Positions 20,854-36,186 are shown, counted from the first letter of the stretch. The stretch: DNA of 64,000 nt from Ectothiorhodospiraceae bacterium (GCA_007125985.1 SLCE01000005.1:1-64000); one strand, 5' to 3'. Translations and numbers: made by a program. Notes: generated from the letters alone by a model not told the origin.

Positions 20854-21732
20854 TCAGGAACCACGCACCTGGGCCATGACTTCTTCAGCGAAGTTGCCTT
20901 CTTCCTTTTCGATGCCCTCACCCACTTCCAGGCGTTCGAACGACACCACTTTGGCACCAGCGGATTTCAGCAGCTGCTCCACCGACTGGTCCGGATCCTT
21001 GACGAAAGGCTGCCCCACCAGGGTGGTTTCCTTGAGGAATTTCTTGATCCGGCCTTCGATCATCTTCTCGACGATCTCTGCCGGCTTGCCGCTTTCCTGA
21101 GCCTGCGCACGCAGAATCTCGCGCTCCTTCTCCAGCGTTTCGGCCGGCATGTCCGCGTCGCTGACGCAGACGGGCTGGGATGCCGCCACGTGCATGGCGA
21201 TATCACGGCCGAGCTGCTCGTCACCGCCCTCGACTTCCACCATCACGCCGATGCGCACGCCGTGCAGATAGGTGTGCAGCTGACCATTGGCGCTGTTGAA
21301 CAGCCGGAAGCGGCGCACCTGAATGTTTTCGCCGATTTTCGCCACCAGCTCCTGGCGCAGCGTGTTGATATCCTTGCCATTCACATCCAGCGCCAGCAGG
21401 GCATCCACATCTGCCGGCTGATGCTCCAGCGCGGCAGCCGCCACCTGGTTGGCGAACTCGCCGAAGTCGTCGCCACCGGCGACAAAGTCGGTCTCGCTGT
21501 TCACTTCCAGCAGGACACCACGCTTGCCGTCATCGGACACCAGCGCAACGATCTTGCCTTCGGCGGCCACGCGGTCGGCTTTCTTGTCAGCCTTCGCCAG
21601 GCCCTTCTTGCGCATCAGTTCCACAGCCTGTTCGATGTCGCCATCAACCTCGACCAGTGCCTTCTTGCATTCCATCATGCCGGAGCCGGTCCGCTCCCGC
21701 AGCTCCTTGACCATTGCAGCAGTAATCGCCAT
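20854..21732 (-). CDS. tsf: translation elongation factor Ts
   Basis: [54 protein letters not shown]. Confidence 0.98.
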   Translation of the reverse strand: MAITAAMVKELRERTGSGMMECKKALVEVDGDIEQAVELMRKKGLAKADKKADRVAAEGKIVALVSDDGKRGVLLEVNSETDFVAGGDDFGEFANQVAAAALEHQPADVDALLALDVNGKDINTLRQELVAKIGENIQVRRFRLFNSANGQLHTYLHGVRIGVMVEVEGGDEQLGRDIAMHVAASQPVCVSDADMPAETLEKEREILRAQAQESGKPAEIVEKMIEGRIKKFLKETTLVGQPFVKDPDQSVEQLLKSAGAKVVSFERLEVGEGIEKEEGNFAEEVMAQVRGS

Positions 21733-21809
21733 CTCTGCGTACCTCTGAATTCGGTATTCAAGCAGCGGGGAGCCTGGCTCCCCGCCTGTGTCACTCACTC
21801 GGGGCTGCT

Positions 21810-22574
21810 TTAGTTGGCAGCCTTATCCCCGCCCTCGGCGGCATCTTCGGCGACTTCAACGAAGTCGTCCTTGTCACTGCCGGGGCGTACCGAGGACGCG
21901 CGCGCATCAAGAACGGCATCGGCCACGCCGCGCAGGTACAGACGAATGGCGCGAATCGCGTCGTCATTACCGGGAATCACGTAGTCCACGCCACGCAGGT
22001 CGTTGTTGGTGTCCACGACACCGACCACGGGGATACCCAGCTTTTGCGCTTCCTTGATCGCGATATCCTCGAAACCGACATCGATCACGAACATGGCGTC
22101 GGGCAGGCGCTCCATGTTCTTAATGCCGCCCAGGGAGCGGTTAAGCTTGTCCAGTTCCCGCGTGAGCATCAGAGCTTCCTTCTTGGAGAGCTTCTGGAAG
22201 GTGCCGTCTTCGGACTGGGTTTCGAGATCCTTCAGCCGGCGAATGGACTGCTTCACGGTCCGGAAGTTGGTGAGCATGCCGCCCAGCCAGCGATGATCGA
22301 CATAGGGCATGCCACAGCGGTTCGCCTCTTCTTGTACCGCTTCACGCGCGGCACGCTTGGTGCCGACGAACAGCACGCGGCCGCCATCGGCAATCACCTT
22401 GCCGATGTAGTTCAGCGCATCCTGGTAAAGCGGCAGGGTCTTTTCCAGGTTGATGATGTGGATCTTGTTGCGCTCGCCAAAGATGAACGGCGCCATCTTC
22501 GGGTTCCAGTAGCGGGTCTGGTGGCCGAAGTGGACACCGGCCTCCAGCATTTCACGCATGGATACGTTAGCCAT
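21810..22574 (-). CDS. rpsB: 30S ribosomal protein S2
   Basis: [47 protein letters not shown]. Confidence 0.98.
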   Translation of the reverse strand: MANVSMREMLEAGVHFGHQTRYWNPKMAPFIFGERNKIHIINLEKTLPLYQDALNYIGKVIADGGRVLFVGTKRAAREAVQEEANRCGMPYVDHRWLGGMLTNFRTVKQSIRRLKDLETQSEDGTFQKLSKKEALMLTRELDKLNRSLGGIKNMERLPDAMFVIDVGFEDIAIKEAQKLGIPVVGVVDTNNDLRGVDYVIPGNDDAIRAIRLYLRGVADAVLDARASSVRPGSDKDDFVEVAEDAAEGGDKAAN

Positions 22575-22726
22575 GATTTTCTCCAGTAGGGTTTGGGCCT
22601 CCATACACCCGCATGCAAAAACCCTCAGGGGGCAACCCATTGCATGTGACGGTGCATGTGTGGATTGTATCCGTCGCTCGTGCGACGGTTGTGAACCCGA
22701 CGGGCATTTGCCTGAAGGGCGCGCGA

Positions 22727-22755
22727 TTTATACCATACTCGTCTGGCCGCGACAA
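22727..22755 (-). promoter_or_regulatory. Predicted sigma70 promoter for rpsB
   Basis: On the minus strand: TTGTCG - 17 nt - TATAAA, followed by a ~150-nt leader containing hairpin CCGTCGC-acga-GCGACGG (22671-22688). Confidence 0.6.
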
Positions 22756-22915
22756 TTTGCGCCCCGTCCCAAGCCGTTGCCCGAAAGCCTTGCCCGACAC
22801 TTTCAGGTAGCGAACATCCGCCTGTTTCCTGCCACCCCAACTCCCGGACAACGGCCTCGGGCTGACAGGAAAGGTGGCCCATCCGTGATGCATTGAACAG
22901 AAGGTTTGCGACCGA

Positions 22916-23698
22916 ATGGCAGCAACCATCAAAACAGCTGAAGAGATCGAAAAGATGCGCGTGGCCGGCCGCTTGGCCGCCGATGTGCTGACGATGATCG
23001 CACCGCATGTGAAGCCCGGTATCACCACCGAGGAACTGGACCGCATCTGCCACGCCTACATTGTGGATGAACAGCAGGCGATCCCGGCACCGCTGAACTA
23101 CCGGGGGTTTCCCAAGTCCATCTGCACCTCGGTGAACCACGTCATCTGTCACGGTATCCCCGGGCCGAAGAAGCTCAAGAAAGGCGATATCATCAATATC
23201 GACATCACCGTGATCAAGGACGGCTACCACGGGGACACCAGTCGCATGTTCTTCGTCGGCGAGCCCACGATACTGGGCCGGCGGTTATCGGAAGTCGCTC
23301 ATGCCTGCATGTGGGAAGGCATTCAGCTGGTCCGCCCCGGCGCCCGTCTTGGGGATATCGGCCATGCCATCCAGCGCCTCGCCGAGAGCCATAACTATTC
23401 CGTGGTGCGCGAGTACTGCGGGCACGGGATTGGTCGCGAGTTTCATGAGGACCCGCAGGTGCTGCATTACGGCAAGCCCGATACCGGCATGAAACTGGAG
23501 GAAGGCATGACCTTCACCATCGAGCCCATGATCAATGCCGGCCGCAAGGAAACGCGGCTGCTCAAGGATGACTGGACGGTGGTCACCCGGGATCACAGCC
23601 TGTCCGCGCAGTGGGAGCATACGATCCTGGTCACTTCCGATGGCTACGAGGTGCTCACGCTGCGTGCCGATGAGACGCCCGGCGTGATGCCGGAATGA
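22916..23698 (+). CDS. map: type I methionyl aminopeptidase
   Basis: 260 aa, KTAEEIEKMRVAGRLAADVLTMI, GFPKSICTSVNHVICHGIP, EYCGHGIGREFHEDPQVLHYG. Confidence 0.97.
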   Translation: MAATIKTAEEIEKMRVAGRLAADVLTMIAPHVKPGITTEELDRICHAYIVDEQQAIPAPLNYRGFPKSICTSVNHVICHGIPGPKKLKKGDIINIDITVIKDGYHGDTSRMFFVGEPTILGRRLSEVAHACMWEGIQLVRPGARLGDIGHAIQRLAESHNYSVVREYCGHGIGREFHEDPQVLHYGKPDTGMKLEEGMTFTIEPMINAGRKETRLLKDDWTVVTRDHSLSAQWEHTILVTSDGYEVLTLRADETPGVMPE

Positions 23699-26400
23699 AC
23701 ATGGCAGACTCACGCCCCAGCTACCATCATCTGTTGTTGGATACAGATGAACTCGAGCGCCGGCTTTCCAGCGGCGAGCCGACCATTCGGGTGTTTCGTG
23801 AAGCCCGTGAACATGGCGATGCCCTGATTCAGAGTCTTTTCCGGGAAGGAACGCCCGCGCGCGTGCTGGTTCCGGAACGCGCCTGGTTCATCGACCAGCT
23901 CCTTATCCGTGCATGGCAGCGCCTCATCACTGACCCGGGATGCGACGGGGATGTTGCACTGGTTGCCGTGGGTGGTTACGGGCGCGGCGAACTGCACCCC
24001 GGCTCCGACATCGACATCATGGTTCTGCTGGAGCAACCCTGCCAGGGAGACCTGGCCGGAGCGGTGGAACAGTTTCTCATGTTCCTCTGGGATATCGGCC
24101 TGGAAGTGGGCCACAGCGTGCGCACACTCGATGAGTGCGTTGCCGAGGCCGAGGGCGATATCACCGTCGCCACCAATCTCATGGAGGCGCGGCTGCTCGC
24201 GGGGCCCCGGGACCTGTTCCGGCGGATGTGCGAGGCCACCGGACCGGCCCATGTTTGGCCTACCCGTCGATTCTTCGAGGCCAAGCTGGCGGAGCAGGAA
24301 GCGCGCCACCTGAAATACCATGACACCGCCTACAACCTGGAGCCCAACATCAAGGAAAGCCCCGGTGGTCTGCGCGACATCCACATGGTGGGCTGGGTGG
24401 CCAAGCGGCATTTCGGCGCACATACCCTGGACGACCTGGTGAGCCACGGTTTCCTGACCGAGGACGAATATCAGGATCTTATCAGCGGCGAGAGCTTTCT
24501 CTGGGATATTCGTTTCGCATTGCATATCCAGGCGGGGCGCCGCGAGGATCGCCTGATTTTCGACCACCAGACCGACCTGGCCCGCCAATTCGGCTACGCG
24601 GACCAGAACAACCGGCTGGGGGTGGAAACCCTCATGCAGCGTTATTTTCGCACCGTGATGAGGCTCAGTCGGCTGAACGAGATGCTGCTGCAGCTTTTTC
24701 AGGAGGCGATTCTCTACGCCGATGATCACGAGCCGCCGCAACTCATCAACAAGCGCTTCCAGTCACGGAAGGGGTTTCTGGAAGTCACCCATGCCAATGT
24801 CTTCCGCCGTTACCCCTTTGCGCTTCTTGAAGTGTTCCTGCTGATGCAGCAGCACCCCGAACTCAAGGGTGTGCGCGCATCCACCATCCGCCTGATCCGG
24901 GCCAACCGGGAAAGAATCGACGAGCGTTTCCGCCAGGACCTCCGCGCCCGCAGCCTGTTCATGGAGATCCTGCGCCAGCCCCAGGGCATCACCCATGAAT
25001 TGCGGCGCATGCACCGGTATGGGGTGCTGGGACGCTACATTCCGGCCTTCGGTGATGTCAGCGGCCTGATGCAACACGATCTGTTCCACGTCTACACGGT
25101 GGATTCCCACATCCTGTTCGTGGTGCGCAACCTGCGTCGCTTCGCCCTGGCCCGGCATGCGGACGAATTGCCCTTCTGCCATACGCTGATGCAACGCCTG
25201 CCCAAGCCGGAACTGTTGTACCTGGCCGGCCTGTTCCACGACATTGCGAAGGGCCGGGGCGGCGACCACTCCGAACTGGGCGCGGAGGACGCGCTGCGCT
25301 TCTGCCGAGAACATGGCTTGAGCCATTACGACAGCCGGCTGGTCTCCTGGCTGGTGGAGAAGCACCTGCTCATGTCCATGACGGCACAGCGCAAGGATAT
25401 ATCCGACCCGGAGGTCATCAACGCCTTCGCCGAGCAGGTGGGTGATCGCGTGCGCCTGGATTATCTGTACCTGCTCACCGTTGCCGACATCCGCGCCACA
25501 AACCCAAGCATGTGGAATTCGTGGAAGGATTCCCTGCTCCTGGAACTCTATGCGGCAACCAAGCGCGCCCTGCGCCGCGGGCTGGAACACCCCATGGACG
25601 TGGACGAGCTGGTGGCAGAAACGCAGCAACAGGCCCGTCGCCGCCTGAAGGTAAAAGGGCTGCACCATATGACGGTGAAGTCCATATGGCAGCACTTCAG
25701 CAACGACTACTTCCTGCGCTATTCGGCGGAAGAGATCGCCTGGCATACGGAGGCCATCGCACGAAGCAAGCCGGCAGACCTGCCGTTGGTTCTGCTGGAA
25801 TCCCACAGTGCCCGGGGCGGCACCGAGGTTTTTGTCTACGCGCGAGACCGCGAAAACCTGTTTGCGCTGACCGTGCAGGCTCTGGACCAACTGAACCTGG
25901 ACATCCAGGATGCCCGCATCATCACCACCGAGAACGGCCACACGCTGGACAGCTATCTGGTGCTGGAGGACAACGGTGAGCCGGTGCAGGACCCGTGGCG
26001 CAAGAACGAGATCATCCGCCTGGTCCGGGGATCCCTGGGCCGCAGCGACCCCCAGGCGCCCACTAAACGCCCCGTTCCCCGCCAGGTGCGGCACTTTGCC
26101 GTGGATACGGAGATCAGCTTCAGCCAAGACGAGACCAATCAGCGTACGGTGATGGAATTGCTCACCAGCGACCGGCCCGGCCTGCTGGCCCGTGTGGGTT
26201 ATGCCTTCGCCCTGTGCGGCGTCCGTTTGCAGAATGCCAAGATTGCCACAATCGGCGCCCGCGCGGAGGACGTGTTCTTCATAACCGATAACCAGAACCG
26301 GCCGATCACTGACCCGGCCCGCTTCGATGCGATCCGGAACACCATTCGTTCACTCATCGAGGAAACCGAGGATCTGGTGGAGCAGGCAAACGGGCTTTAG
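23695..26400 (+). CDS. glnD: bifunctional uridylyltransferase/uridylyl-removing enzyme GlnD
   Basis: 901 aa, VAVGGYGRGELHPGSDIDIM nucleotidyltransferase motif, HD domain (LFHDIAKGRGGDHSELG), C-terminal ACT domains. Confidence 0.97.
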   Translation: MNMADSRPSYHHLLLDTDELERRLSSGEPTIRVFREAREHGDALIQSLFREGTPARVLVPERAWFIDQLLIRAWQRLITDPGCDGDVALVAVGGYGRGELHPGSDIDIMVLLEQPCQGDLAGAVEQFLMFLWDIGLEVGHSVRTLDECVAEAEGDITVATNLMEARLLAGPRDLFRRMCEATGPAHVWPTRRFFEAKLAEQEARHLKYHDTAYNLEPNIKESPGGLRDIHMVGWVAKRHFGAHTLDDLVSHGFLTEDEYQDLISGESFLWDIRFALHIQAGRREDRLIFDHQTDLARQFGYADQNNRLGVETLMQRYFRTVMRLSRLNEMLLQLFQEAILYADDHEPPQLINKRFQSRKGFLEVTHANVFRRYPFALLEVFLLMQQHPELKGVRASTIRLIRANRERIDERFRQDLRARSLFMEILRQPQGITHELRRMHRYGVLGRYIPAFGDVSGLMQHDLFHVYTVDSHILFVVRNLRRFALARHADELPFCHTLMQRLPKPELLYLAGLFHDIAKGRGGDHSELGAEDALRFCREHGLSHYDSRLVSWLVEKHLLMSMTAQRKDISDPEVINAFAEQVGDRVRLDYLYLLTVADIRATNPSMWNSWKDSLLLELYAATKRALRRGLEHPMDVDELVAETQQQARRRLKVKGLHHMTVKSIWQHFSNDYFLRYSAEEIAWHTEAIARSKPADLPLVLLESHSARGGTEVFVYARDRENLFALTVQALDQLNLDIQDARIITTENGHTLDSYLVLEDNGEPVQDPWRKNEIIRLVRGSLGRSDPQAPTKRPVPRQVRHFAVDTEISFSQDETNQRTVMELLTSDRPGLLARVGYAFALCGVRLQNAKIATIGARAEDVFFITDNQNRPITDPARFDAIRNTIRSLIEETEDLVEQANGL

Positions 26401-26519
26401 GCAAGCGCTGATCTATTCCCATCCGCGTCGCGGCGCCGCCCTGCCCGGGCTGGCGCGGCGGTTCCCCGTAAGCCTTCATTTACCTATACTGGGCGCCCGC
26501 TCCTCAGACCACGGTACCC

Positions 26520-27722
26520 ATGAATTCCAATCTGGCGCGTCTGCAACCGTATCCGTTCCAGCGACTGGCGCAATTGCTGGCTGATTCCCGGCCACCGTCA
26601 GAACTGGCGCATATCGATCTGGGCATCGGTGAGCCCAAACACCCCACTCCCACCCTGGTCCGTCAGACGCTGGTGGAACACCTGAACGGTCTCGGCAACT
26701 ATCCGCCCACCAAAGGCAGCCCGGCCTTGCGCTCAGCTATCTGCCAGTGGCTGTCCCGGCGCTTCCAGGTGCCCGCAGCCTGGCTGGACCCGGACCAACA
26801 CTGCCTGCCGGTGTCCGGCACCCGGGAGGCCCTGTTTGCCGTGGCGCAGGCCGTGGTGGACCCGGCCGGGTCCCCACTGGTCGTCATGCCGAACCCGTTT
26901 TACCAGATCTACGAAGGCGCGGCGCTGCTGGCCGGTGCCGAGCCGTATTTCCTGAACTGCACAGCCGCCAACGGCTATCTACCGGATCTCGACGCGGTCC
27001 CTGCATCGGTCTGGGACGGCTGCCAGTTGCTCTACATCTGCTCGCCGGGCAACCCGTCCGGCGCTGTGGCGCCCCGGGCCTGGTACGAGAAGCTGATCAC
27101 GCTGGCCGACCGGCACGATTTCGTCATCGCGGCCGATGAATGTTATTCGGAGATCTATCCGGAGCAGGCGACGCCGCCCATCGGTTTACTTCAGGTTTGC
27201 GCCGAGCTGGACCGCAGGGATTTCCGCCGTTGCCTGGTGTTTCACAGTCTTTCGAAGCGGTCCAACGCCCCCGGCCTGCGCTCCGGCTTCGTTGCCGGCG
27301 ACCCGGAGGTACTGAAACAATTTCTGCTTTACCGGACGTATCAGGGTTGCGCCTTGTCGGCGCCAGTGCAGGCGGCCAGCACAGCGGCCTGGGGTGATGA
27401 GGCCCACGTCGCCGAGAACCGGAAGGTCTATCAGCGTAAATTTGATGCCGTGTTGAAGGTGCTGGAGCCGGTAATGGAGGTACAGCGCCCGGCGGCCGGC
27501 TTTTACCTCTGGCCACGTACCCCGATCGCCGACACCCGTTTCGCCCGACTGCTGCATGAACAGCAGAACGTCCGCGTACTGCCCGGGAGCTACCTGTCAC
27601 GCAAGGCCCACGGTGAAAACCCGGGCGCGGATCATGTCCGCCTGGCCCTGGTGGCACCCGAGGCGGATTGCGTGGAGGCCGCATGGCGCATCCGCCGCCT
27701 GCTGGAGCAGCTGCAGGACTAA
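26520..27722 (+). CDS. dapC: succinyldiaminopimelate transaminase
   Basis: 400 aa class I aminotransferase, MNSNLARLQPYPFQRLAQLLAD, HSLSKRSNAPGLRSGFVAGD; adjacent to dapD. Confidence 0.93.
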   Translation: MNSNLARLQPYPFQRLAQLLADSRPPSELAHIDLGIGEPKHPTPTLVRQTLVEHLNGLGNYPPTKGSPALRSAICQWLSRRFQVPAAWLDPDQHCLPVSGTREALFAVAQAVVDPAGSPLVVMPNPFYQIYEGAALLAGAEPYFLNCTAANGYLPDLDAVPASVWDGCQLLYICSPGNPSGAVAPRAWYEKLITLADRHDFVIAADECYSEIYPEQATPPIGLLQVCAELDRRDFRRCLVFHSLSKRSNAPGLRSGFVAGDPEVLKQFLLYRTYQGCALSAPVQAASTAAWGDEAHVAENRKVYQRKFDAVLKVLEPVMEVQRPAAGFYLWPRTPIADTRFARLLHEQQNVRVLPGSYLSRKAHGENPGADHVRLALVAPEADCVEAAWRIRRLLEQLQD

Positions 27723-27770
27723 TCGCCCGTTTTTTTGACTTACGCTTGGGAATCAATCAGGGAGTCCGCA

Positions 27771-28589
27771 ATGGATCAATTGCAATCCGTTATCGAAACC
27801 GCCTTTGAGCAACGCGCAGACCTCAGCCCCGCCACCGCGAGCCCCGAGGTTCGTGACGCGGTGGAATCCGCCATCATGATGCTGGACCGGGGGGATGCCC
27901 GCGTTGCCGAAAAGCAGGGCGGCGACTGGGTGGTCAACCAGTGGCTCAAGAAGGCGGTGCTGCTCTCGTTCCGGCTGCACGACAATGCGGTGATGCGCAC
28001 CGGCGCTATCAACTATTTTGACAAGGTGCCGCTGAAGTACACCGACTACAACAGCCAGCAGTTCCAGGACGGCGGCGTGCGTGTGGTGCCACCGGCCGTA
28101 GCCCGCCGTGGCGCCTACGTCGCGCCTGGCGCCGTGCTGATGCCTTCCTACGTGAACATCGGAGCCTACGTGGATGCCGGTACCATGGTGGACACCTGGG
28201 CCACCGTGGGCTCCTGTGCCCAGATCGGCAAGAACGTCCACCTTTCCGGCGGCGTGGGCATTGGCGGCGTGCTGGAACCGCTGCAGGCCAACCCCGTAAT
28301 CATCGAGGATAACTGCTTCATTGGCGCCCGTTCCGAAATTGTGGAAGGCGTGATCATCGAGGAAGGCGCAGTAATCTCCATGGGCGTATACCTGGGTCAG
28401 AGCACCAAGATCTATAACCGGGAAACCGGTGAAGTCAGTTACGGTCGCGTGCCCAAGGGTGCCGTCGTGGTGCCGGGCAACCTGCCCGCGGAGGACGGTA
28501 GCCACAGCCTGTATTGCGCCGTCATCATCAAGCAGGTGGATGAGAAAACCCGTTCCAAGGTGGGCCTGAACGAACTGCTGCGGCCGTAA
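27771..28589 (+). CDS. dapD: 2,3,4,5-tetrahydropyridine-2,6-dicarboxylate N-succinyltransferase
   Basis: [16 protein letters not shown]...[46 protein letters not shown]. Confidence 0.97.
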   Translation: MDQLQSVIETAFEQRADLSPATASPEVRDAVESAIMMLDRGDARVAEKQGGDWVVNQWLKKAVLLSFRLHDNAVMRTGAINYFDKVPLKYTDYNSQQFQDGGVRVVPPAVARRGAYVAPGAVLMPSYVNIGAYVDAGTMVDTWATVGSCAQIGKNVHLSGGVGIGGVLEPLQANPVIIEDNCFIGARSEIVEGVIIEEGAVISMGVYLGQSTKIYNRETGEVSYGRVPKGAVVVPGNLPAEDGSHSLYCAVIIKQVDEKTRSKVGLNELLRP

Positions 28590-28651
28590 GCGCAGACGAA
28601 GCCACTCCGTTGCATCGATTAGGAGTGGATGTCTGGCGAGCGCGGCAACCG

Positions 28652-28683
28652 GGCTGTCGGCGGGACAGATGCCGCCGACAGCC
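28652..28683. other. Perfect 12-bp-stem intergenic hairpin between dapD and the ArsC/Spx-like gene
   Basis: GGCTGTCGGCGG-gacagatg-CCGCCGACAGCC; no strong T-tract follows. Confidence 0.7.
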
Positions 28684-28769
28684 TTGCGGGACCGGATCCA
28701 CAGCGTGCCCGGTCATCGTGCTTGCCAAGCCGACCCCAACCAAAGCAATGATGCAATTGGACGAAGCCC

Positions 28770-32366
<3,597 letters not shown>

Positions 32367-32370
<4 letters not shown>

Positions 32371-33113
32371 GCCGAGCCCATTGCGTCGATGTCCACCACA
32401 TGGGCGATACCTTCATGGCAAAACCATCGGACCTCGTATCCGCCCAACCGGGTGCCGTAGCGCCGGCCCTCAACCCCGTACTGGTAGGCAGGGCGAGGGT
32501 CCAACGCCAATGTTTCCCGCACCAGTTTCTCCAAGGCCTGGGCTTCCGCGCGCGGCAATACCGCCAGCACCCGACGTGCCGTTTGGTCGAACGTCACCTC
32601 CAATGCATCCGCGGGGCGATCAGCGAACTCTGGCGGCGCTACGGCCAGCCCGGGGCTATCTGAGTACGGAAGGTAGGGTTTGATATCCAACACCGGTGTG
32701 CCGTCCACCAGGTCGTGGTTGCCAATGAGAATCCCGCGCGCGTGTTCACCCGCCAACAGCCCCAGGTTCTCCACCACCGACAGGCCGATCGGGTTGGGCC
32801 TGAACGGTGAGCGCGTGGCAAACACCCCCATCCGCGCATTACCGCCCAGGCGCGGCGGCCGCACGGTGGGTCTCCAGCCCTGAGCGGCAGAGTGATGAAA
32901 CCAGAACAGAACCCATAGGTGCGAGTAGTCTTCGATACCCTGCAGCGCCTCCGCCTGATCAAACCCTGGCTGTAACACCAGCTCCGCTCGCGCACTGGGC
33001 GCCAGCCCCGGCTGGCGTGGTGTGCCGAACTTCTGGCCGAAACAGCTTCGCACACGGGCGATGACAGGCAGTGGAGGCCCGTCGGCCCACGCGCCATGGG
33101 CGTCTTTAGTCAT
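32367..33113 (-). CDS. trmO: tRNA (N6-threonylcarbamoyladenosine(37)-N6)-methyltransferase TrmO
   Basis: TsaA/UPF0066 family: RVRSCFGQKFGTPRQPGL, DYSHLWVLFWFH, GVFATRSPFRPNPIGLSVV. Confidence 0.92.
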
Positions 33114-33413
33114 AATTCGTTCCAACTCCGATTTACAGGGAAAGGAAGCACTGACCGATAGTTTACCAGCAGCGAATCAGCGCCATGCCCGCTCCGCATG
33201 CAGCGCGCAGCAACATCGGTTCACGGAGTGGAAACGTGTTCCGGCGGCGACCCGCGCCGTGCAAGCCGAAACCAACATTCCGGCGCACCCTGTCATTGGC
33301 TTTCCACGGTATGGAAACCGTTTCCGAATATTGCTGAACGTGGCTGCTGACTGGGCTACAATTGCGACGGATTTTTACTCTCTATGCCAACATTCCGGAA
33401 GGAGGCAGCGGCC

Positions 33414-35588
33414 ATGACGGACCGTGTTGAAGTTGCTGGATTAAAGGTTGCGAAGCCCCTGTATGACCTGGTGGCCAATGACATCGCGCCGGGCACCGGC
33501 GTTGAGGCTGACCACGTCTGGCAGGCACTCAGTGACCTGGTACGGGACCTGGGCCCGAAGAACCGCGAACTGCTGGAAAAGCGCGATGCGATCCAGGCGA
33601 AAATCGATGCCTGGCATTTGGAGCGCAAGGGCCAGCCCCATGACGCCGCAGCCTACAAGGCGTTTCTTGAGGAGCTGGGTTATCTCCTGCCCGAGGGTGA
33701 TGATTTCCAGGTCACCACCCGTAACGTGGACGCGGAAATCGGCCAGATCGCCGGCCCGCAGTTAGTGGTCCCGGTGATGAATGCGCGCTTCGCACTGAAC
33801 GCGGCAAACGCACGCTGGGGCAGCCTTTACGATGCGCTCTACGGCACCGACGCCATTGCCGAAGAACCGGGGCTGGAGAAAGGCAGCAGCTACAACCCCA
33901 AGCGCGGCGCCGTGGTCGTGGATGAAGCAGCCAAGATCCTGGACCTGGCCGCTCCTCTGGCCCAGGGCAGCCATCGTGATGCCACCGCTTATGTCGTGCG
34001 TGACGGCAAGCTGGTGGTCAGTCTGGCTGGCGGCGAGACCCAACTGCAGCAACCGGAAAAATTCGTCGGCTTCAATGGCGATGCCGGCGCGCCCAGCGCA
34101 GTGCTGCTGAAGAACAACGGCCTGCATCTGGAAATCCAGATCGACAAGAACCACCCCATCGGCAAGGATCACGCCGCAGGCGTGAAAGACGTGCTGATGG
34201 AATCCGCGGTGACGGCTATTCAGGACTGCGAGGACTCCGTGGCCGCGGTGGATGCCGCCGACAAGGTGGTGGTCTACCGCAACTGGCTGGGCCTGATGAA
34301 GGGCGACCTGGAAGAGACCGTGGAAAAAGGCGGCTCCAGCTTCGTTCGCCGGCTCAACCCCGACCGGGAGTATGTGACACCGGACGGCGGCTCCCTCACC
34401 CTGCATGGTCGTTCGCTGCTGCTGGTCCGCAACGTGGGCCATCTGATGACGACCCCCGCGGTGCTGGACGCAGAGGGCAACGAGATTCCCGAGGGCATGC
34501 TGGACGGCATGATCACCTCCCTGTGCGCCATGCATGACCTCAAGGGGACTGGTGCGCTGCGCAACTCCCGCGCCGGCAGTGTCTACATCGTGAAACCGAA
34601 GATGCACGGCCCTGAGGAAGTGGCCTTCGGCTGCGAAATCCTGAACCGGGTGGAAGACGCACTGGGTCTTGAGCGCCATACCCTGAAAATCGGTGTCATG
34701 GACGAGGAACGCCGCACCACGGTGAACCTCAAGGCCTGCCTGCGCGAAGCCCGCGAGCGGGTGATCTTCATCAACACGGGCTTCCTTGACCGCACCGGCG
34801 ACGAAATCCACACCTCCATGGAACTCGGCCCGTTCAAGCGCAAGGAGGCCATCAAAAGCGAGCCCTGGATCCAGGCTTACGAGAACTGGAACGTGGACAT
34901 CGGCCTGGAATGCGGTCTGCCGGGTCACGCCCAGATCGGCAAGGGCATGTGGCCCAAGCCGGACATGATGCGTGAGATGCTGGACACCAAGCTGGGTCAC
35001 CCGAAGGCTGGCGCCAACACGGCCTGGGTGCCCTCGCCCACGGCGGCCACGCTGCATGCCACCCACTACCATCAGGTGGATGTGCACGCCGTGCAGGAAG
35101 AACTGCGCAGCCGCCCGCGGGCCAGTCTGGATGACATCCTGACCATTCCCGTGGAACAGAACCCGTCCTGGTCCGCCGAGGATATCCAGCAGGAGCTGGA
35201 CAACAATGCCCAGGGTATTCTCGGGTATGTGGTGCGCTGGATCGACCAGGGTGTGGGCTGTTCCAAGGTCCCGGATATCAACGATGTGGGCCTGATGGAA
35301 GATCGCGCCACCCTGCGTATCTCCAGTCAGCACATCGCCAACTGGTTGCATCACGGCATCGTCACCGAGGACCAGGTGATGCAGACCATGAAGCGGATGG
35401 CCGAGGTGGTGGATCGCCAGAACGCTGGCGACGCCGACTACCGCAACATGGCTCCGGACTTCGATGGCAGCGTTGCCTTTGCCGCTGCCTGTGATCTGGT
35501 ATTCAAGGGACGTGAACAGCCGAGCGGCTATACCGAGCCGGTGCTGCATCGCCGGCGCCAGGAGGCCAAGGCGAAGTTCGGCGGCTGA
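33414..35588 (+). CDS. glcB: malate synthase G
   Basis: [31 protein letters not shown]...; [15 protein letters not shown]; long GlcB-type. Confidence 0.97.
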   Translation: MTDRVEVAGLKVAKPLYDLVANDIAPGTGVEADHVWQALSDLVRDLGPKNRELLEKRDAIQAKIDAWHLERKGQPHDAAAYKAFLEELGYLLPEGDDFQVTTRNVDAEIGQIAGPQLVVPVMNARFALNAANARWGSLYDALYGTDAIAEEPGLEKGSSYNPKRGAVVVDEAAKILDLAAPLAQGSHRDATAYVVRDGKLVVSLAGGETQLQQPEKFVGFNGDAGAPSAVLLKNNGLHLEIQIDKNHPIGKDHAAGVKDVLMESAVTAIQDCEDSVAAVDAADKVVVYRNWLGLMKGDLEETVEKGGSSFVRRLNPDREYVTPDGGSLTLHGRSLLLVRNVGHLMTTPAVLDAEGNEIPEGMLDGMITSLCAMHDLKGTGALRNSRAGSVYIVKPKMHGPEEVAFGCEILNRVEDALGLERHTLKIGVMDEERRTTVNLKACLREARERVIFINTGFLDRTGDEIHTSMELGPFKRKEAIKSEPWIQAYENWNVDIGLECGLPGHAQIGKGMWPKPDMMREMLDTKLGHPKAGANTAWVPSPTAATLHATHYHQVDVHAVQEELRSRPRASLDDILTIPVEQNPSWSAEDIQQELDNNAQGILGYVVRWIDQGVGCSKVPDINDVGLMEDRATLRISSQHIANWLHHGIVTEDQVMQTMKRMAEVVDRQNAGDADYRNMAPDFDGSVAFAAACDLVFKGREQPSGYTEPVLHRRRQEAKAKFGG

Positions 35589-35605
35589 GACCGCCACCCA
35601 GCCTA

Positions 35606-35637
35606 AACAACACCCCGCCCCATGGCGGGGTGTTGTT
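35606..35637. terminator. Bidirectional rho-independent terminator between convergent glcB and yjbQ-like gene
   Basis: AACAACACCCCGCC-ccat-GGCGGGGTGTTGTT: perfect 14-bp stem with A/T-flanked ends. Confidence 0.85.
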
Positions 35638-35651
35638 CTATTGGAGCGCGC

Positions 35652-36065
35652 TCAAGCGCCCTGCACAGTAACCGTGATCTGACGATCATGGCCACGGGTG
35701 CGATGTTCCCAGAGCCAGATACCCTGCCAGGTACCCAGGGCCAACCGCCCCGCGGCCACCGGTACAGTCAGATCGCTGCGTGTGAGTACGGACCGTACAT
35801 GTGCGGCCATGTCATCCGGCCCTTCCGCGTCATGCTCGAACAAGGGGTCACCGTCCGGCACCAGGCGGTTCATAAAGCGTTCCAGATCGCGGCAAACCGA
35901 GGGGTCCGCATTCTCCGAGATAGTCAGTGATGCACTTGTGTGGTGTACGAAAATGTGACACAACCCGGCCTGCACGTTGGCGGCATCCACCGCATCCATC
36001 ACCGCAGCGGTGATTTCCTTTAATCCCCGCCCTTGCGTCCGCATACGTAATATCCGCTGATACAT
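35652..36065 (-). CDS. YjbQ/UPF0047-family protein (secondary thiamine-phosphate synthase family)
   Basis: MYQRILRMRTQGRGLKEITAAVMDAVDAANVQAGLCHIFVHHTSASLTISENADP... HRTRGHDRQITVTV. Confidence 0.92.
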   Translation of the reverse strand: MYQRILRMRTQGRGLKEITAAVMDAVDAANVQAGLCHIFVHHTSASLTISENADPSVCRDLERFMNRLVPDGDPLFEHDAEGPDDMAAHVRSVLTRSDLTVPVAAGRLALGTWQGIWLWEHRTRGHDRQITVTVQGA

Positions 36066-36156
36066 GCACTTACCCTTTGTTTGTTTGCTCCATTGCATGG
36101 AAAGGCGTCGCCACGGGCCTCAACGAGACCCACACAGTGTATCCAATGCATATTTC

Positions 36157-36186
36157 CTGACAGCCAACGCGGAATTCCGCTATATT
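36157..36186 (+). promoter_or_regulatory. Predicted promoter with a palindromic spacer upstream of the DUF3141 gene
   Basis: CTGACA - 18 nt - TATATT; spacer ends in perfect palindrome GCGGAATTCCGC (36169-36180). Confidence 0.45.

Noticed and set aside
33762-35597. 611-aa minus-strand ORF opposite glcB, plus other long antisense ORFs (e.g. 19050-20879 +, 24763-26127 -, 2962-4287 +, 36915-38093 -)
   Set aside because: Histidine/glutamine/valine-rich shadow translations of well-supported genes in high-GC DNA, with no recognisable motifs and no RBS support.
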